Counted from the first letter of the stretch, positions 22,546 to 33,501 are shown. The stretch: DNA of 64,000 bases from JBBQVK01 sp038211735 (GCA_038211735.1 JBBQVK010000002.1:1-64000), one strand, 5' to 3'. The notes: generated by a model from the sequence alone, not told the origin. Made by a program: numbers and translations.

Positions 22546-23469
22546 ATGAGATCGACAATGGTGATTAAGAATTTGGAACACATGATAAAAACATCGTTGG
22601 TACAACTGGTGTCTGTCATTTTCATTATTAGTTTTTTGTTACTATTTGTTAACGTGCTAATTGTTGGTGCACAACGTATGCAGTCTGCTAGCTCACAGAT
22701 CAGAGAAAAGCTAGGTATCTACTTCTATCTCGATGATTCAAAAGATCCTGATGGTGTCTATACTAAGGCGATTGAAATGATCGATGAACTCAAACAAGTA
22801 GGTCTCCAAGTGGACTTTTATTCCAAAGAAGATGCGTTCAAACTTCTTGAAAAAAGACTTCCAAATGTTATTGGAAATCTAGAAAAATATGGAATAGCAA
22901 ATCCGTTACCTCCGACACTCTATGTAACATTCCGTAATCAAGAAGATTACGAAGTACTCAAATCTTTGATCATTCGTTATGACGATATCATCATGAATTT
23001 GGACGACCTCAATGCAGGACGATCATTTGCTCAACAAGAAAATAGAGTAGCAAAGGTAATTAATCTTACCAACTTTATTACCTATCTTGCATATTTCTTG
23101 ATCGCCGTAATTATCCTAATTATAGTAGCATTTTTGCTTTATACGATGAAGATTAATTTCTTCCGTTTTCACCCTCAGCTAGAATTAGAAAAACTATTGG
23201 GTGCTTCATATAGGCAGATAAAATGACCATTTTTGCTGTATACTGTGGTGACTTTAGTTTGCGCGTTTGTTATAACAGATGGCTATTTGATCGCGATATT
23301 AGGCTATCTTAATACTTATTTTGTAGATGTTTTTGGAGCTGACGTATATAGCGTTCTGATTACAAAAGCACAAATATTTAAACGACTATTGCTTGAATTT
23401 CTCTTAGTGGCTATCTTGAGTTTGCTGTTCACACAACTCACGTTAGGGCGCTTACTGAAAAAGGTATAG
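22546..23469 (+). CDS. ftsX: Cell-division ABC transporter permease FtsX
   Basis: FtsX with FtsE controls peptidoglycan hydrolases at the septum. The product is 307 residues. First membrane helix at residues about 18-40 (VSVIFIISFLLLFVNVLIVG), then an extracellular domain with DLNAGRSFAQQENRV near its end, then three more helices (LAYFLIAVIILIIVAFLLYT, LLYTVVTLVCAFVITDGYL, LLLEFLLVAILSLLFT). LELEKLLGASYRQIKGPF is the conserved cytoplasmic coupling loop, its Gly encoded by TGA. The last 59 nt overlap the end of the convergent protease gene. Confidence 0.9.
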
Positions 23470-24166
23470 TAGCCAGTTGGGCATAACTTTCAGTGACTCA
23501 TTGATTTGAGATTGCGGTATTAATACCGATAAAAGTTCATTCGTTCGTAAAGAGCGGAGACCCACTCATGCCAGGAGTTAATTTTAATGAAGTAGTTATT
23601 GTAGATCCTGATTGTCCAGTAATTTCTCCTTTCAAAAGTTTCCCATTGACCAGCGATATAACCTTCGTTCCAGTCTGGAGAGAGATAAGAGGAAATTCAT
23701 GGTAAGAAGTTGGCATTCAGTTATAGGTTACCGCAACAACAGCAAGATCGTTCGCATATTTTCGGATATTTTGGATAGGGGTTACCACTGTGTCATACGT
23801 TTGGATAACATATGTAGTTGTTCAACTTTCAAAAAGATGCCCTGCAGTTAAAACTTTTCAAGGTTCAATCGCGATTCACCGGCCAAGTCGGTTAGTCTTA
23901 TCGGAGTCATTTTCGGCGGTGTTGATTTCATTGGCGTTTCAACGAAGGTATTGCGACTGCACGCTTCATATCCTTACAAGCGAAGGAGCTATAGATTCGA
24001 GCAGATCGGCGGTAGAACGGTTCATGATTGGCGGAGTTTGTATTCGATCGATATCGCCTTGAAGTGGGCGTTCCCTAGGAACAAAAAACATAATGCCTCC
24101 TACTAATAAGGCGAATCAAGCTAACAAAAGTGAGAGGAATAATCATGAAGAAGGGAGTTTTACCAT
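23411..24166 (-). CDS. Membrane-anchored trypsin-like serine protease
   Basis: The product is 251 residues. One N-terminal membrane helix (LFLSLLLAGFALLVGGIMFF), then a chymotrypsin/HtrA-type fold with catalytic triad H110 in LTAGHLF, D140 in YANDLAVV and S201 in PGMSGSPLF, followed by GTFIGINTAIS. There is no PDZ domain, unlike DegP/DegS. It probably faces outward and acts on envelope proteins. Many TGA codons lie at loop glycines, so no long standard-code ORF exists on this strand. The 3' end overlaps ftsX tail to tail. It starts 9 nt after the mnmA stop codon. Confidence 0.85.
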
Positions 24167-24174
24167 GAGGGAGG

Positions 24175-25359
24175 TTATTGGATAATACCGCTGGCGATAA
24201 GTTCATCTTCATCGTAGATGGCTACTGTTTGCCCTGAGCTGATCGCTCTTTGTGGCTCATCAAATGTGAGGAGGTAGTTGGCTTTATCATTGGTGTCGAT
24301 CGAAATAGTAACGGCTTGATCTTCTTGCCTGTATCTTATCTTTGCATTTGCTGAGAGAGGAAATTCTTTTTCTCCTGCAACTCGATGTCGATCAGTAGCG
24401 ATTAATGAATCGCTATAGAGTAGAGTAGTATCTTCAGGACCCACAATCAGTTCATTCATTACTAAATCTCTTTTTACTACATATCGAGGACCGCCAGAAA
24501 GGCCAAGCCCTTGTCTTTGTCCAATCGTATAAAAGTGGACACCGTCATGTTCGCCAAGTATCACTCCTTCTATATTTTTTATCGTTCACTTTTTTATAGG
24601 TAATGATTGCTGGAGGAACTCTTTCATATCGACCTTGCCGATAAAGCAAAGTCATTGGCTATCTTTTCTCTCTGCATTGGGTAGATCTATTCTTTCAGCT
24701 AACTCTCTGACTTGTGGCTTCGTCATTTCGCCAAGGGGGAAGAGAGATTTGCTGAGTTGTCCTTGGTTTAGTCATGCGAGAAAATATGACTGATCTTTGT
24801 TGCTATCGATGCCTTTGAGAAGGTGATAAAAATTATGGGTAGTCGTAAGTGAGAGACTATTTTTTGCTCTGGTTATTTTGTGGGATGCGTTATTAATATC
24901 CGCCGATTCGTTGTGTGAGGAGCTGTTTTTTTGCTGCGAATAGTTCGGATCGATTAGTCAATTGCGCGGAGCTGTGATGCGCGCATAATGTCCTGTCGCA
25001 ACAAAATCACATCACAACTTTTCTCCTTCTTCTAGAAAGAGTTTAAATTTTATTTCGCTGTTACATAACACATCTGGGTTTGGAGTACGTCATTGTTCGT
25101 AGGTAGAAGTAATATATCTTATAATCTTTTCATCGTACTGTTCGCGGAAGTCGAAAATAATAAAGGTAGTGATACCTAAGTGCTGAGCGACTTTTATGGC
25201 CATATCTCTATCTTCTCTCGTATGACAATTCGGGTTTGATTCATCAGCATAGTTTTTCATAAAGCCAGCTATGACCTCATATCCCTGTTGCAACAAAAGA
25301 TATCCAGCGACAGCGCTATCCACTCATCATGATAAACCGAGCAGCACTCTTTTTTTCAT
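24175..25359 (-). CDS. mnmA: tRNA-specific 2-thiouridylase MnmA
   Basis: Thiolates U34 of Lys, Glu and Gln tRNAs. The product is 394 residues. The N-terminal PP-loop is LLGLSGGVDSAVAGY, in which both glycines of SGG are TGA. The catalytic cysteines are in GRTPNPDVLCNSEIKF and DSQGLCFIGKVD. C-terminal EHDGVHFYTIGQRQGLG and the beta-barrel domain follow. A Ser/Asn-rich insert (SQQKNSSSHNESADINNA) is present in the middle. Its ATG overlaps the TAA of the ftsQ-like gene by one base (TAATG), indicating translational coupling. Confidence 0.95.
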
Positions 25360-26198
25360 TATCTAACGAGACTATCGTCTACACTTCATAAATCAATCTT
25401 ATGTATAGTGCTAAAATCGTTGTAGTATGTTTCTAGGTCTACGAGTTTTGCTAATTGTGCGTTGATATCTTTGGTGAGATGGAAATACACCACAATCCCT
25501 TTGTACACTACAAACAATTTTTCTCCTCAGGGCAAGTATGTCATATCTTCTATGTGGTCAGCGCCAAGGGTGTTTTGTATTGTTTGTATATATTGTAACA
25601 GGGCTGTCTCAGAGATTTTGAAAAGTATACCATAAAGATTGTCGAATCATGTAACATACCTTGGTAAGTTAACTACAGGACTAGAGCTTCACAAAGTATT
25701 CCCTGAAGACAAAGGATATAAGTCATGCCCATACGCGGCTACTTTACGATCTGGTGGGATCAAAAATACAAGAGTGGGCTGGTTGAACTCTAGACGCGCA
25801 TATATAACATTCCCAGTTTGTTGGTTGAAACGTATGGAACTTACCAAAGGGAATTGGCTTTGGACCGTTGTGTGGAGTTCGTCTTTTCCGAACCATTTCG
25901 TCATAAAATAATTTTTACCAGAGAACGCACTACTTACTGCCTCGTATACCACTGGGTTGTCATATACTGCAATACTTTCTGGGTCGTACGTGACTTCTTT
26001 TATAGTATATTCTCTTGCAAACAAGGTTACGCGCCCTAATCGATAAATTAACAAGAAAAATAGTAGAAAGCCGACCGCATAAAGAGCTAGAGAAACAAGT
26101 TGGGGGTACTGTTGGTAGAACTGCTTGAGTCTTGATCTTTTGGTGCGCCTCCTAATTTTATCTTTTTTACTTTTATTTGATTGAGTGTTGAAAAGCAT
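25359..26198 (-). CDS. FtsQ-like cell-division protein
   Basis: The product is 279 residues. A basic cytoplasmic N-terminus (KKDKIRRRTKRSRLKQF), one membrane helix (LVSLALYAVGFLLFFLLIY), a POTRA-like region with YTIKEVTYDPESI and FPLVSSIRFNQQTGNVIYARL, and a C-terminal domain with TLGADHIEDMTYLPGGEKLFVVYKG ending HKIDLGSVDDSLVR. This is the architecture of FtsQ/DivIB, which bridges early and late division proteins. Sequence identity to the family is low, so 'FtsQ-like' is safer. Located beside ftsW and murein-related genes. Confidence 0.75.
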
Positions 26199-26216
26199 AG
26201 ATTCGTACGGGGTGAA

Positions 26217-26657
26217 TTACAAAGGGAAGAATAGGTAATATAATACGGTAAGCGCAATCCCAATGATTATACCTCCTAGCACTTCAAAGAAGGTATGTCA
26301 TAATCTCTCTTTTAGTATGTGAATTTTGCCTTCGAAATCAAAGACGCCTTCAAGCTCTTCATTGATTCTATTTAGGAAGCTAGCATGTTGCCCGGCTTCG
26401 TATCTAACATTTGCCGCATCATACCAAAATAAGAACGAAAAGGTAAATGACAAGGCAAATCGTGCAGAGTCATACCCATATTCCATCAACATAAGTGTCG
26501 TAATGCTCGCTGAAATACCACTATGTACAGATGGAAAACCACCTCCACTCCATAATGCTTTGAATCATAAGTCTCCATGCGTTGCAAGATCTATTACGAC
26601 CTTGATACATTGGATCATTCATCCAATGAGCAAAGGAATCAGGAAGTCTGGTACCAT
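26217..26657 (-). CDS. Divergent PAP2-family (DUF212) membrane protein
   Basis: The product is 146 residues with about four membrane helices. Seen: the PAP2-like core GGGFPSVHSGISASITTLM, then GYDSARFALSFTFSFLFWYDAANVRYEAGQHA in pieces, then LNRINEELEG and a final helix GGIIIGIALTVLYYLF. DUF212 proteins resemble acid phosphatases that act on lipid phosphates, such as undecaprenyl pyrophosphate; substrate not shown here. It lies 18 nt upstream of the ftsQ-like gene and diverges from ftsW, sharing a 96-nt promoter region. Confidence 0.85.
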
Positions 26658-26753
26658 AGGCCGAAATCGCGATTTTGAAGTAAAAACGCTAGTCAAACTA
26701 TATAACCTATACGAAAGAGGTGAGTGATTGCAAATGCTTCATAAACCTATACA

Positions 26754-27893
26754 ATGACGCCTATTTTAGTAGGTGTAAGCCGCCATATGAAGATAAAGAT
26801 ATTGGTTGTGGGAGGGCTTCTTATATTGTTTGGAATATTCTCAATCTATAGCGTGAGCATTTTCGAGTCGTTTGATCTTACGCTGAATCAGGTCTCATTG
26901 GGGGTAAGGACAGAACCTTCCAACTACTATTTTTTCTTTGAGCAACTACTTAAATTAATTATAGGGCTCGCTGTGTGTGGGATCGTCTATCTTGTGCCAC
27001 TTGAAAGGATTAAACAAATGAAATATGTAATATTCTTTGGGAGTCTGGCGATGGTGTTGTTGTTATTCACTCCTTTGTGAGTCCAACTTAATGGTTCTAG
27101 TGCTTGGCTGAGTGTGCCGTGATGAACAATCCAGCCTGGTGAGTTTTTCAAGATAGGATTCGTTATGTTTTTGGCAGCATGGATGTTGAGGAAAAACAAG
27201 CAATTGGACGAGATGCAGTTCTTCATATGATTCTTGATTATGACGGGAATTTTCTATCTTCTGTTTTTATTAATTCCGGATTTGGGGACGATCTTGGTAC
27301 TTGCATGTGTCGCAATGATTATGTTTTGGTACGCATGAGGGAAAATTTATTATATTTTTGTTACTATACTGCTAGGAGTTATTGCCGGAGTCCTTGCCAC
27401 TTCGCAGTTCTCCTATATCCACGATAGAATGGTCTATTTCTTCAATCCTGATTCCGATACTTCATGAAGAGGAATTGGATGGCAGACGAAGCAAGCATTG
27501 ATAGCTGTGGGATGAGGCGGATGGATCGGGAAATGATATGGAAAGTGATTACAAAAATTTTGATATATCCCAGAGGCACAGAGTGATTTTATCTTCGCAG
27601 CATTTTCCGAAGAGATCTGATTCTTGGGTAATTGTGTTTTGTTAACTCTATATTTTTTGTTAGCATATTTCTTTTTGAAAGATTTACACAAGATAAAAGA
27701 TCCGTATAATAGATTGTTGTGAGTGGGGCTGCTGTCCATGATTATCATACAAGTATTTATTAATATCTGAGTAAATATAAAATTAGTACCATTGACGTGA
27801 TTAACTTTGCCGTTTATTAGTCATGGAGGATCTGCGCTCATCGCGAATATGGTGGAATTAGTGATTCTACAAAAAATTCTAAGAGGGAAATAA
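26754..27893 (+). CDS. ftsW: Peptidoglycan glycosyltransferase FtsW/RodA family
   Basis: SEDS glycosyltransferase that polymerises lipid II. The product is 379 residues with about ten membrane helices. Seen: GSSAWLSVPGGTIQPGEFFKIG (conserved Q-P-S/G-E-x-K loop), PDLGTILVLACVAM, GWQTKQALIAVGGGGWIGKG, PEAQSDFIFAAFSEEIGFLG, and the C-terminal TLPFISHGGSALIANM. At least 14 of about 42 glycines are TGA, the densest recoding in the window; standard translation yields only fragments. The start could also be ATG 26787. The FtsW versus RodA choice rests on proximity to the ftsQ-like gene. Confidence 0.92.
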
Positions 27894-27918
27894 TTATTTT
27901 ATCTGAATTGAGCGTTCG

Positions 27919-28791
27919 ATGAAAATTGACAGCAATCTCTTAGTAAAAGAGGTCTATGCAGCAGAACGCGAAGTTCGTATTTCGTGCCAAGAAGTGACGA
28001 TTGATACCTGTGATCAAGAAGTCGCTGTATGGCGAAAACAAGCACGGCATTGGAAACGTACCAATGAAGTAGGGGACGGGATGGAGCTGTTGCGCGTCCA
28101 TTCGAGGCATACCGTCCATCATAAGATTGATCCCGTCCGATTTCTGTACTGACTGTCAGCACGACAAGAATACGATGAGGAGAATAACCTCGTAGTTACT
28201 TACTTGTATAAATTTTCAAAAGATGCTGAAGATATTGCGATTGCAAATAGACTTATCCAGCAAATATTGCCTGGAGCGACAATTCAAATCAATGGCCGTT
28301 TTGTTACACTTGAGTGAGGAGTACATGAAATGATCGACTTGAATCAACTTGATGAGACGCTGCTTGCAGGATGAATTACTGCATGTCTGTCACTGTTACG
28401 AGCGTTGATAGTTGTATATGGAACGATTGCGCAAGAAGAAAATATTATCCATACATGCACCATTCATCTTCCGCTTCTGTGACCTCTCGCTCAGCGGAAT
28501 GACCTTATACAATTGGTGTTGCGTACTTTACGTGACTATGGGATCTATACGACTCAACATATCATGAACCAACGCGAAGGACAGTTATTGCAGATCAGTA
28601 TTGCAGATCGAGAGTTGTTGGAGTATATCGCACAAGCCTTGAGAGGGGTTAGTGGTGAACTAAAAGTCGGGAAGATGGAGATTTGCCTTCAACAAAAAAA
28701 CAATCTTCTTGAGTTTCTTTCGCAGCATTCTGCGCCTGCGCAGATCATAACCGCAATAGAGGATTCTGTTTTGAAAACAGTGAGGAAATAG
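27919..28791 (+). CDS. Hypothetical protein downstream of ftsW
   Basis: The product is 290 residues, soluble, not recognised. Segments include LYGLSARQEYDEENNLVVTYLYKFSKDAEDI and repeated beta-alpha patterns around DLIQLVLRTLRDYGIYTTQHI and RELLEYIAQALRGV, suggesting two similar alpha/beta halves. TGA-Gly codons occur in the first half. It starts 25 nt after ftsW on the same strand and likely shares its mRNA, but no functional link can be shown. Confidence 0.75.
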
Positions 28792-28870
28792 GTATAGTGC
28801 GACACACCCCAATGGAGATAGTGAGAGATAAACGGTTATAAGTGGTTTTTATTTCAATTGTTCTGTAGAT

Positions 28871-29188
28871 ATGGCAAGGACCAATAAGATGGGAATCTTG
28901 AAAAAGAAACAACAGCAAGCCAAGCAAAAAGTGCTTGGAGAGTGAAAAACCCATACAGAACAAGGTCTCAAAAGATCGTATACCAATCCAAAAGGAAATG
29001 AGTACGAGCGATTTATGAGAACAGGAAAATGGATTAACCACCTCACTTCTTGCCGCGAAGATCCAGATGGATATAGGATCAGACGTAACGTTAGTGGAGG
29101 AGAACCTACATTTGTACACATCGGTGATGCGTGACGAGGATTTAGAAGATATTTTAAGAAGAGTAGATCGATGGGAAGGAAGAAGTAA
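28871..29188 (+). CDS. Small basic hypothetical protein
   Basis: The product is 105 residues with pI clearly basic (N-terminal MARTNKMGILKKKQQQAKQK; C-terminal GFRRYFKKSRSMGRKK). A central segment NEYERFMRTGKWINHLTSCRED and FVHIGDAGRGFRRYF suggests a compact nucleic-acid-binding protein, possibly ribosome-associated; this is inference. Two TGA-Gly codons (GEGKTH, GDAGRG) support it as a real gene. Confidence 0.7.
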
Positions 29189-29193
29189 AAAAA

Positions 29194-29233
29194 AGTTGAA
29201 AGTTGAGAGTTGAAAGTTGAGAGTGGAGAGTGG
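29194..29233 (+). repeat. Short tandem repeat
   Basis: Alternating GTTGAAA / GTTGAGA heptamer-like units followed by GTGGAGA units just after the stop of the 28871 gene. Purine-rich; no function inferred. Confidence 0.6.
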
Positions 29234-29242
29234 AACAGGGGC

Positions 29243-29320
29243 GAGTTAAAGTGTTCGAGTAGTGAGTAAATGTATGTAGGTGCTATTGGGTACATTTATG
29301 AACGTTCGAATCTTTAGCGA
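29243..29320 (+). repeat. Dispersed hairpin element, copy D
   Basis: Outer stem TAAAG / CTTTA, inner TTCGA / TCGAA, core GTAAATGTA-TGTAGGTGCTATTGGG-TACATTTAT. Lies between the 28871 gene and the first tRNA-Arg. Confidence 0.85.
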
Positions 29321-29416
29321 GCTAGAGAAAGATGGAGCACACGATCGTTTCGATACCCGAGCGACTGGAGCATACCGCTTCAAAACGACTTAACATATAC
29401 TATAGAACTCTTCCAT

Positions 29417-29488
29417 AAGGGGATGGTGTAATTGGGAACACGGAGGTCTTCGGCACCTCAATTGTCAGTTCAAGTCTGGCTCTCCTTG
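29417..29488 (+). tRNA. tRNA-Arg(UCG)
   Basis: Cloverleaf folds by eye: acceptor AAGGGGA / TCTCCTT (one wobble), D-stem GTGT / ACAC, anticodon stem GAGGT / ACCTC with loop CTTCGGC (anticodon TCG), T-stem GTCAG / CTGGC with TTCAAGT loop, discriminator G. Reads CGA and CGG. CCA is not encoded. Confidence 0.88.
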
Positions 29489-29537
29489 GATTAAAAACGC
29501 AACATGGTCACTATAGGTGACCAGTAAAATAAACTAT

Positions 29538-29609
29538 GATCCAGTCGTTCAACGGATAGGACACAGTCCTGCGAAGACTGTAATTCGGGTTCGATTCCCG
29601 ACTGGGTCA
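29538..29609 (+). tRNA. tRNA-Arg(GCG)
   Basis: Acceptor GATCCAG / CTGGGTC, D-stem GTTC / GGAC, anticodon stem CAGTC / GACTG with loop CTGCGAA (anticodon GCG), T-stem TCGGG / CCCGA, discriminator A. GCG reads CGC and CGU directly; most bacteria instead use ACG modified to ICG. No encoded CCA. Confidence 0.9.
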
Positions 29610-29637
29610 GGTTCATTTATTACGCTAATTCAATTGC

Positions 29638-30177
29638 ATGAAATTATTTGCATGTTATATTGGAGGGAGGATAGATTGAGGGAATATTGAAGTGCACGAT
29701 TTACAATTTTCTGTAGGAGAAAAAATTGAAGATTGTTTCGAAGATCTACGCAATAAATGGTATGGCAACAAAAACAATGTTCATATTGATAGTTTCTTAG
29801 AACTCAAATATGTAGATTGATATGAAGTAGTACTTAAACAATGAGAAAAAAGTAATGCGCCTCACAAGTTATATATGGTAAATGCTGGCGGATACTTGCC
29901 AGATTTTTTTGGAGAGCTTCATGAGATAGGATTCTATGTCGCCACAAAAACTTCCGATGCGACCAAAGCAGCGTTAGCAAAATTATGCAAAGACCAAGAT
30001 AAACAACATCAAGATGACCTATATGATGTAGATGATTGTATAGCTATTGAAGAAGTTGCGTCATACCACGTACATTTAATTCCCACAGATAAGACGCAAG
30101 ACTTTATACCTATGCGATCAGGATATGGAAAGTTCGATAAGGATATAACCTCTCAAATAACGCATTATAACTATTAA
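29638..30177 (+). CDS. DUF1543 domain protein
   Basis: The product is 179 residues. The N-terminal half matches DUF1543: KLFACYIGGRIDGGNIEVHDLQF, then LRNKWYGNKNNVHIDSFLELKYVDGYEVVL, with a similar beta-rich second half (LYMVNAGGYLPDFFGELHEIGFYVA). The family is soluble, found in several Gram-negative groups and of unknown function. Three or more glycines (RIDGG, VDGYE, KQGEK) are TGA. Start ATG 29638 is the first in frame, 28 nt after tRNA-Arg. Confidence 0.85.
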
Positions 30178-30352
30178 ATTCCTTGCTACCGAAAGTAGTT
30201 TTTGGCTCTCTAGAATGCGCTGAACCCTCTTTGAATAGAGAGTTTTTCTTTTCCCAAAATTTGCAACTTTTGTACGCGATGTGTATACTTATGCTATAGA
30301 AAACTCTCTTTATAACGCTTGTTGTCGAGAGCTTTATATACTAGTAGTAGTA

Positions 30353-30871
30353 ATGAAAAGGAGTTTGGAGTACTTATTTGGAGTCATCTCTTTTGGTTTG
30401 TTGTTGGCGTTATTTCTGCCGAGCATAGCTATGCGCGTGCATGCTGCTGATCCTGGATCATTTGAAATTTTTCCCAAAGCTTCTTCCGTAAATGAAGCTG
30501 GGAATAATATCTATGGTCAATACGTAGAAGAGTTGGGTAAAAATAAAAAAGCGGATTTCTGGAAAGTATATAATGATAGAGCAGATGAGTTTAGTAATTC
30601 GAAAGATATATGATCACAGTTCGCAAGCTGAATCATGAATCGAGATACTATATTCCTTTTTCTAGCTCAGATCGTGAGAGTACTTTCAAATATGGCGCTC
30701 GTGATTGGTTCTGCTATGATTATCTATGCGGGATACTTATATATATCATCAGTGTATACTGGAGACAACGCTGCCAAAGCAAACGAAGCAATCAAACGAG
30801 CTATAATCGGTATAATCGTGGTGATCTTCTCGTACGCTATTATCAGAATCTTAGTTAGTGCATTCTTGTAA
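30353..30871 (+). CDS. VirB2/TrbC-like two-helix membrane protein with signal peptide
   Basis: The product is 172 residues. A signal peptide (LEYLFGVISFGLLLALFLPS, cut near VHA) is followed by a mature region with two hydrophobic helices (IFLFLAQIVRVLSNMALVIG, then AIIGIIVVIFSYAIIRILVSAFL) separated by GYLYISSVYTGDNAAKANEAIKRA. This matches the pilin-like TrbC/VirB2 or Mbeg1-like small membrane proteins common in CPR genomes, often near secretion genes; assignment is by topology. Two TGA codons at DIGSQ and ASGIM join what otherwise looks like two ORFs. Confidence 0.7.
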
Positions 30872-31078
30872 ACTGTTTTGTTCGTTAGGGTAGCCGAAAT
30901 TAGCAGATTTGCAAAAGTGGCATAGGCTTTACTATAAATCCGCTATTTTCCCAATAATTCTAACTCACACCGACCTAATTCAGTACAAGATTTGATGATT
31001 GTGATAACTTTTCCTGGCATTCTAAGCCAACTTCAGTATGTTGTACCTAATGTCTTTTAGTACATTTTTTGTGATAGG

Positions 31079-31630
31079 ATGAAAATCGATACCGCAACAG
31101 CGAAGAAATGATTCATTATACAGGTCGAAAAAAAGCTGTATAAAATCCTGGATGTCTCTCATACTCATACAGGGAGAGGTGGAGCTACGTATACGTTCAA
31201 AGTACATAATGTTATCGAAGGAGGAAATCAACAGTTGACCTACAAGTCTGGTACGATATTGGAACAAGTCGATGTACAGACATTGAGCGCATTGTACTTA
31301 TACACAACAGGAGCAACCTACACGTTTATGGAAAATGATACCTCATCTATGCATGAAATCCCGGCTGAAGATATAGAGGATGTCTCACCGTATCTCAAAG
31401 AAAATTTGGATTGTTATCTTATGCTGTTCGAAGGAAATGTGATCGGAGTGATATTGCCTACGACTATTGAATACAAAATAACTGAAACTGTCCCTGGGGT
31501 GAAAGGCGATAGAGCAAGTGCAGGGAGGAAGCCCGCAACGCTTGAAAACGGCCTAGAGATACAAGTACCTCTGCATCTTGAAGCGGGAGCGATTGTAAAA
31601 GTAAACACTGCAACGGGAGAGATCGCATAA
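31079..31630 (+). CDS. efp: Elongation factor P with His at the usual Lys position
   Basis: Rescues ribosomes stalled on polyproline. The product is 183 residues, family-normal, with the three beta-barrel domains: KKLYKILDVSHTHTGRGGATYTFKV (in parts), VDVQTLSALYLYTTG, and C-terminal VPLHLEAGAIVKVNTATGE. At the tip of domain I the E. coli VKPGKG (modified Lys34) aligns with THTGRG, placing His30 where Lys or Arg is expected. The Gly in AKKGFII is TGA. Cys-rich EpmA/EarP/YmfI-type partners are not in the window. Confidence 0.93.
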
Positions 31631-31677
31631 TTTTGCTACATTATTCATTTGCATAGAGAATTCGAAAGCTCATCAAG

Positions 31678-33501
31678 ATGAAAAGAAATCAGATCATAGA
31701 AAATATAACGATAGACTCTTTGTGATACGGCGGCGTTGGTATTGCAACTTTACCGAACTGAAAAAAAGTACTGGTCAAAGGAGCTTTACCTGAAAGCGTG
31801 GTCGACATAACTATTGTAAAAAAGAAAAAAGACTATGTGGAGTGACATATCGTGCGTGTCCACAAAGTTGCTCCAGAGTGGTTAGATGGCGAGGTGAAAT
31901 GCCCTCACTACTTATTTGGCTATCAGAAAGCAGCCGATCAGCACGATGTGCCTGAATACAAAAACGGTTGTGGTGGCTGCAAACGACAGATTGTCTCTTA
32001 TGATAAGCAGTTGCAACTCAAACATGATATTGTAAAAGATTGCTTCAAAAAACTTACTGCTGCTGGTGAAAATATTGAAGTATACGATGTCTTGCCATCA
32101 CCGCTACAACGATGATATAGAAATAAAATAGAGTTTTCTTTTGGTAAATATTTGAAAAAGAATCCAGACTATTCTGATAACCCAGAAAACCAAAACAACC
32201 AGAACAATCAAAACAACCAGAACAATCAAAACAACCAAAACAATCTAGAGAAACAGAACAACGAAACAGGCATAGAAAATACAGACGCCGAAGAATACCT
32301 AACCATCCCCACCCAAGAAGCAAATACTGAAGAACACTCTTCTCACAGATTTTCCATCGCAGAACATCGACAGTTAGGTTTTCACAAACAAGGCGAATTT
32401 AGCAAAGTCGTAGATATTGATCAATGCTATCTCGTTTCACAACCGATGCATAAGATCTATGTGTATCTCAAAGAGCAACTCCTTTCTTCTAAGCTTCCGG
32501 TCTATGATGTGGTCACGCACAAAGGCCTGTTCAGACATCTTGTGTTAAGAGAGGGTGTACATACAGAACAACTGTTAGTAAATATTGCTATCGCTCCAAA
32601 TCATTTTGTAGAACATCCGCAACATCAGCATATTCGAAATGAACTCCTTGCTTCATGGAAACAAGATCCATTTTTGCAACAACATATCACTACGTTAGTG
32701 ATCACAGAAAATAGCGGTGTTGCTGACGTCGTTAACGGTCAAGATATTAGTTCGCACACGATACGAGGAGAGGGGCGTATTTTTGAGTCGTTACATTTTA
32801 CATGAGTAGAGGAGTTTGGTAGCGGTAATGAAGATAATAGCACGGACAATAACACAGACAATAATACAGATAAGAAAATAGATCAGAAAATAGATCAGAA
32901 AATAGGTAAGAAAAAAGACCAGAATCCGGATGAGATACGCGTAACATTCCAAGTCTCTCCGTTTTCGTTTTTCCAAACAAATACTACTGGCGCAGAACTC
33001 CTGTTTCAGACAGCCCTCACAATGGCTGGGCATATAACATGAAACATAATAGATCTCTACTGTGGAAGTGGATCGATCTGACTCAGCTTCCTAGCATTGT
33101 GAGCAGGGAAGCGCGTCAAAGGAATTGAAATCGTTCCATCAGCAGTTCATGATGCCTATGAGAATGCAAAAATAAATGGACTTGGTGATCGTGCAGATTT
33201 TTATGTAGGGAGAGCAGAACAACTCCTCAAAGAATGAACTATCGATACGACTTTTTTCGTCGGCGATGATTTGATCGTTGTAGACCCACCAAGAGATGGT
33301 CTTCATCCGAAAGTGATAGAATTTTTATTGTCGTGTAGAAAACAATTTACGTTTAAGTTATTATATATTTCTTGTAATCCAGTAACGATGGCTAGAGATA
33401 TTTCATTACTTATACAGTGAGGGTATAAACTTTCTCATCTACAACCCGTTGATATGTTTCCTCACACACATCATATAGAAGTTATATGATTAATGAGATA
33501 G
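31678..33501 (+). CDS. TrmA/RlmD-family m5U methyltransferase with low-complexity inserts
   Basis: SAM-dependent RNA uracil-5 methyltransferase. The product is 607 residues, much longer than the usual 430-460. N-terminal TRAM domain (SLGYGGVGIATLPNGKKVLV), cysteines for an Fe-S cluster (CPHYLF..., NGCGGC), SAM motif IIDLYCGSGSIGLSF, VVDPPRDGLHP, and catalytic Cys in YISCNPVTMARD. Two inserts are unusual: (Asn-Asn-Gln)-type repeats near residues 170-190, and Asp/Asn/Lys-rich repeats (TDNNTD, KIDQ units) near 385-415. Which uridine it modifies (23S U1939, U747 or tRNA U54) is not evident. Confidence 0.88.

Noticed and set aside
23612..24062. + strand ORFs between ftsX and mnmA
   Set aside because: The minus strand encodes a serine protease with a complete triad under code 25.
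24175..25359. UGA as Trp (code 4) or selenocysteine
   Set aside because: The replaced residues are glycines in invariant motifs, TGG remains in use for Trp, and no SECIS-like requirement fits such frequent use.
26326..26727. 133-residue + ORF
   Set aside because: Antisense to the PAP2-like gene, which has family motifs.
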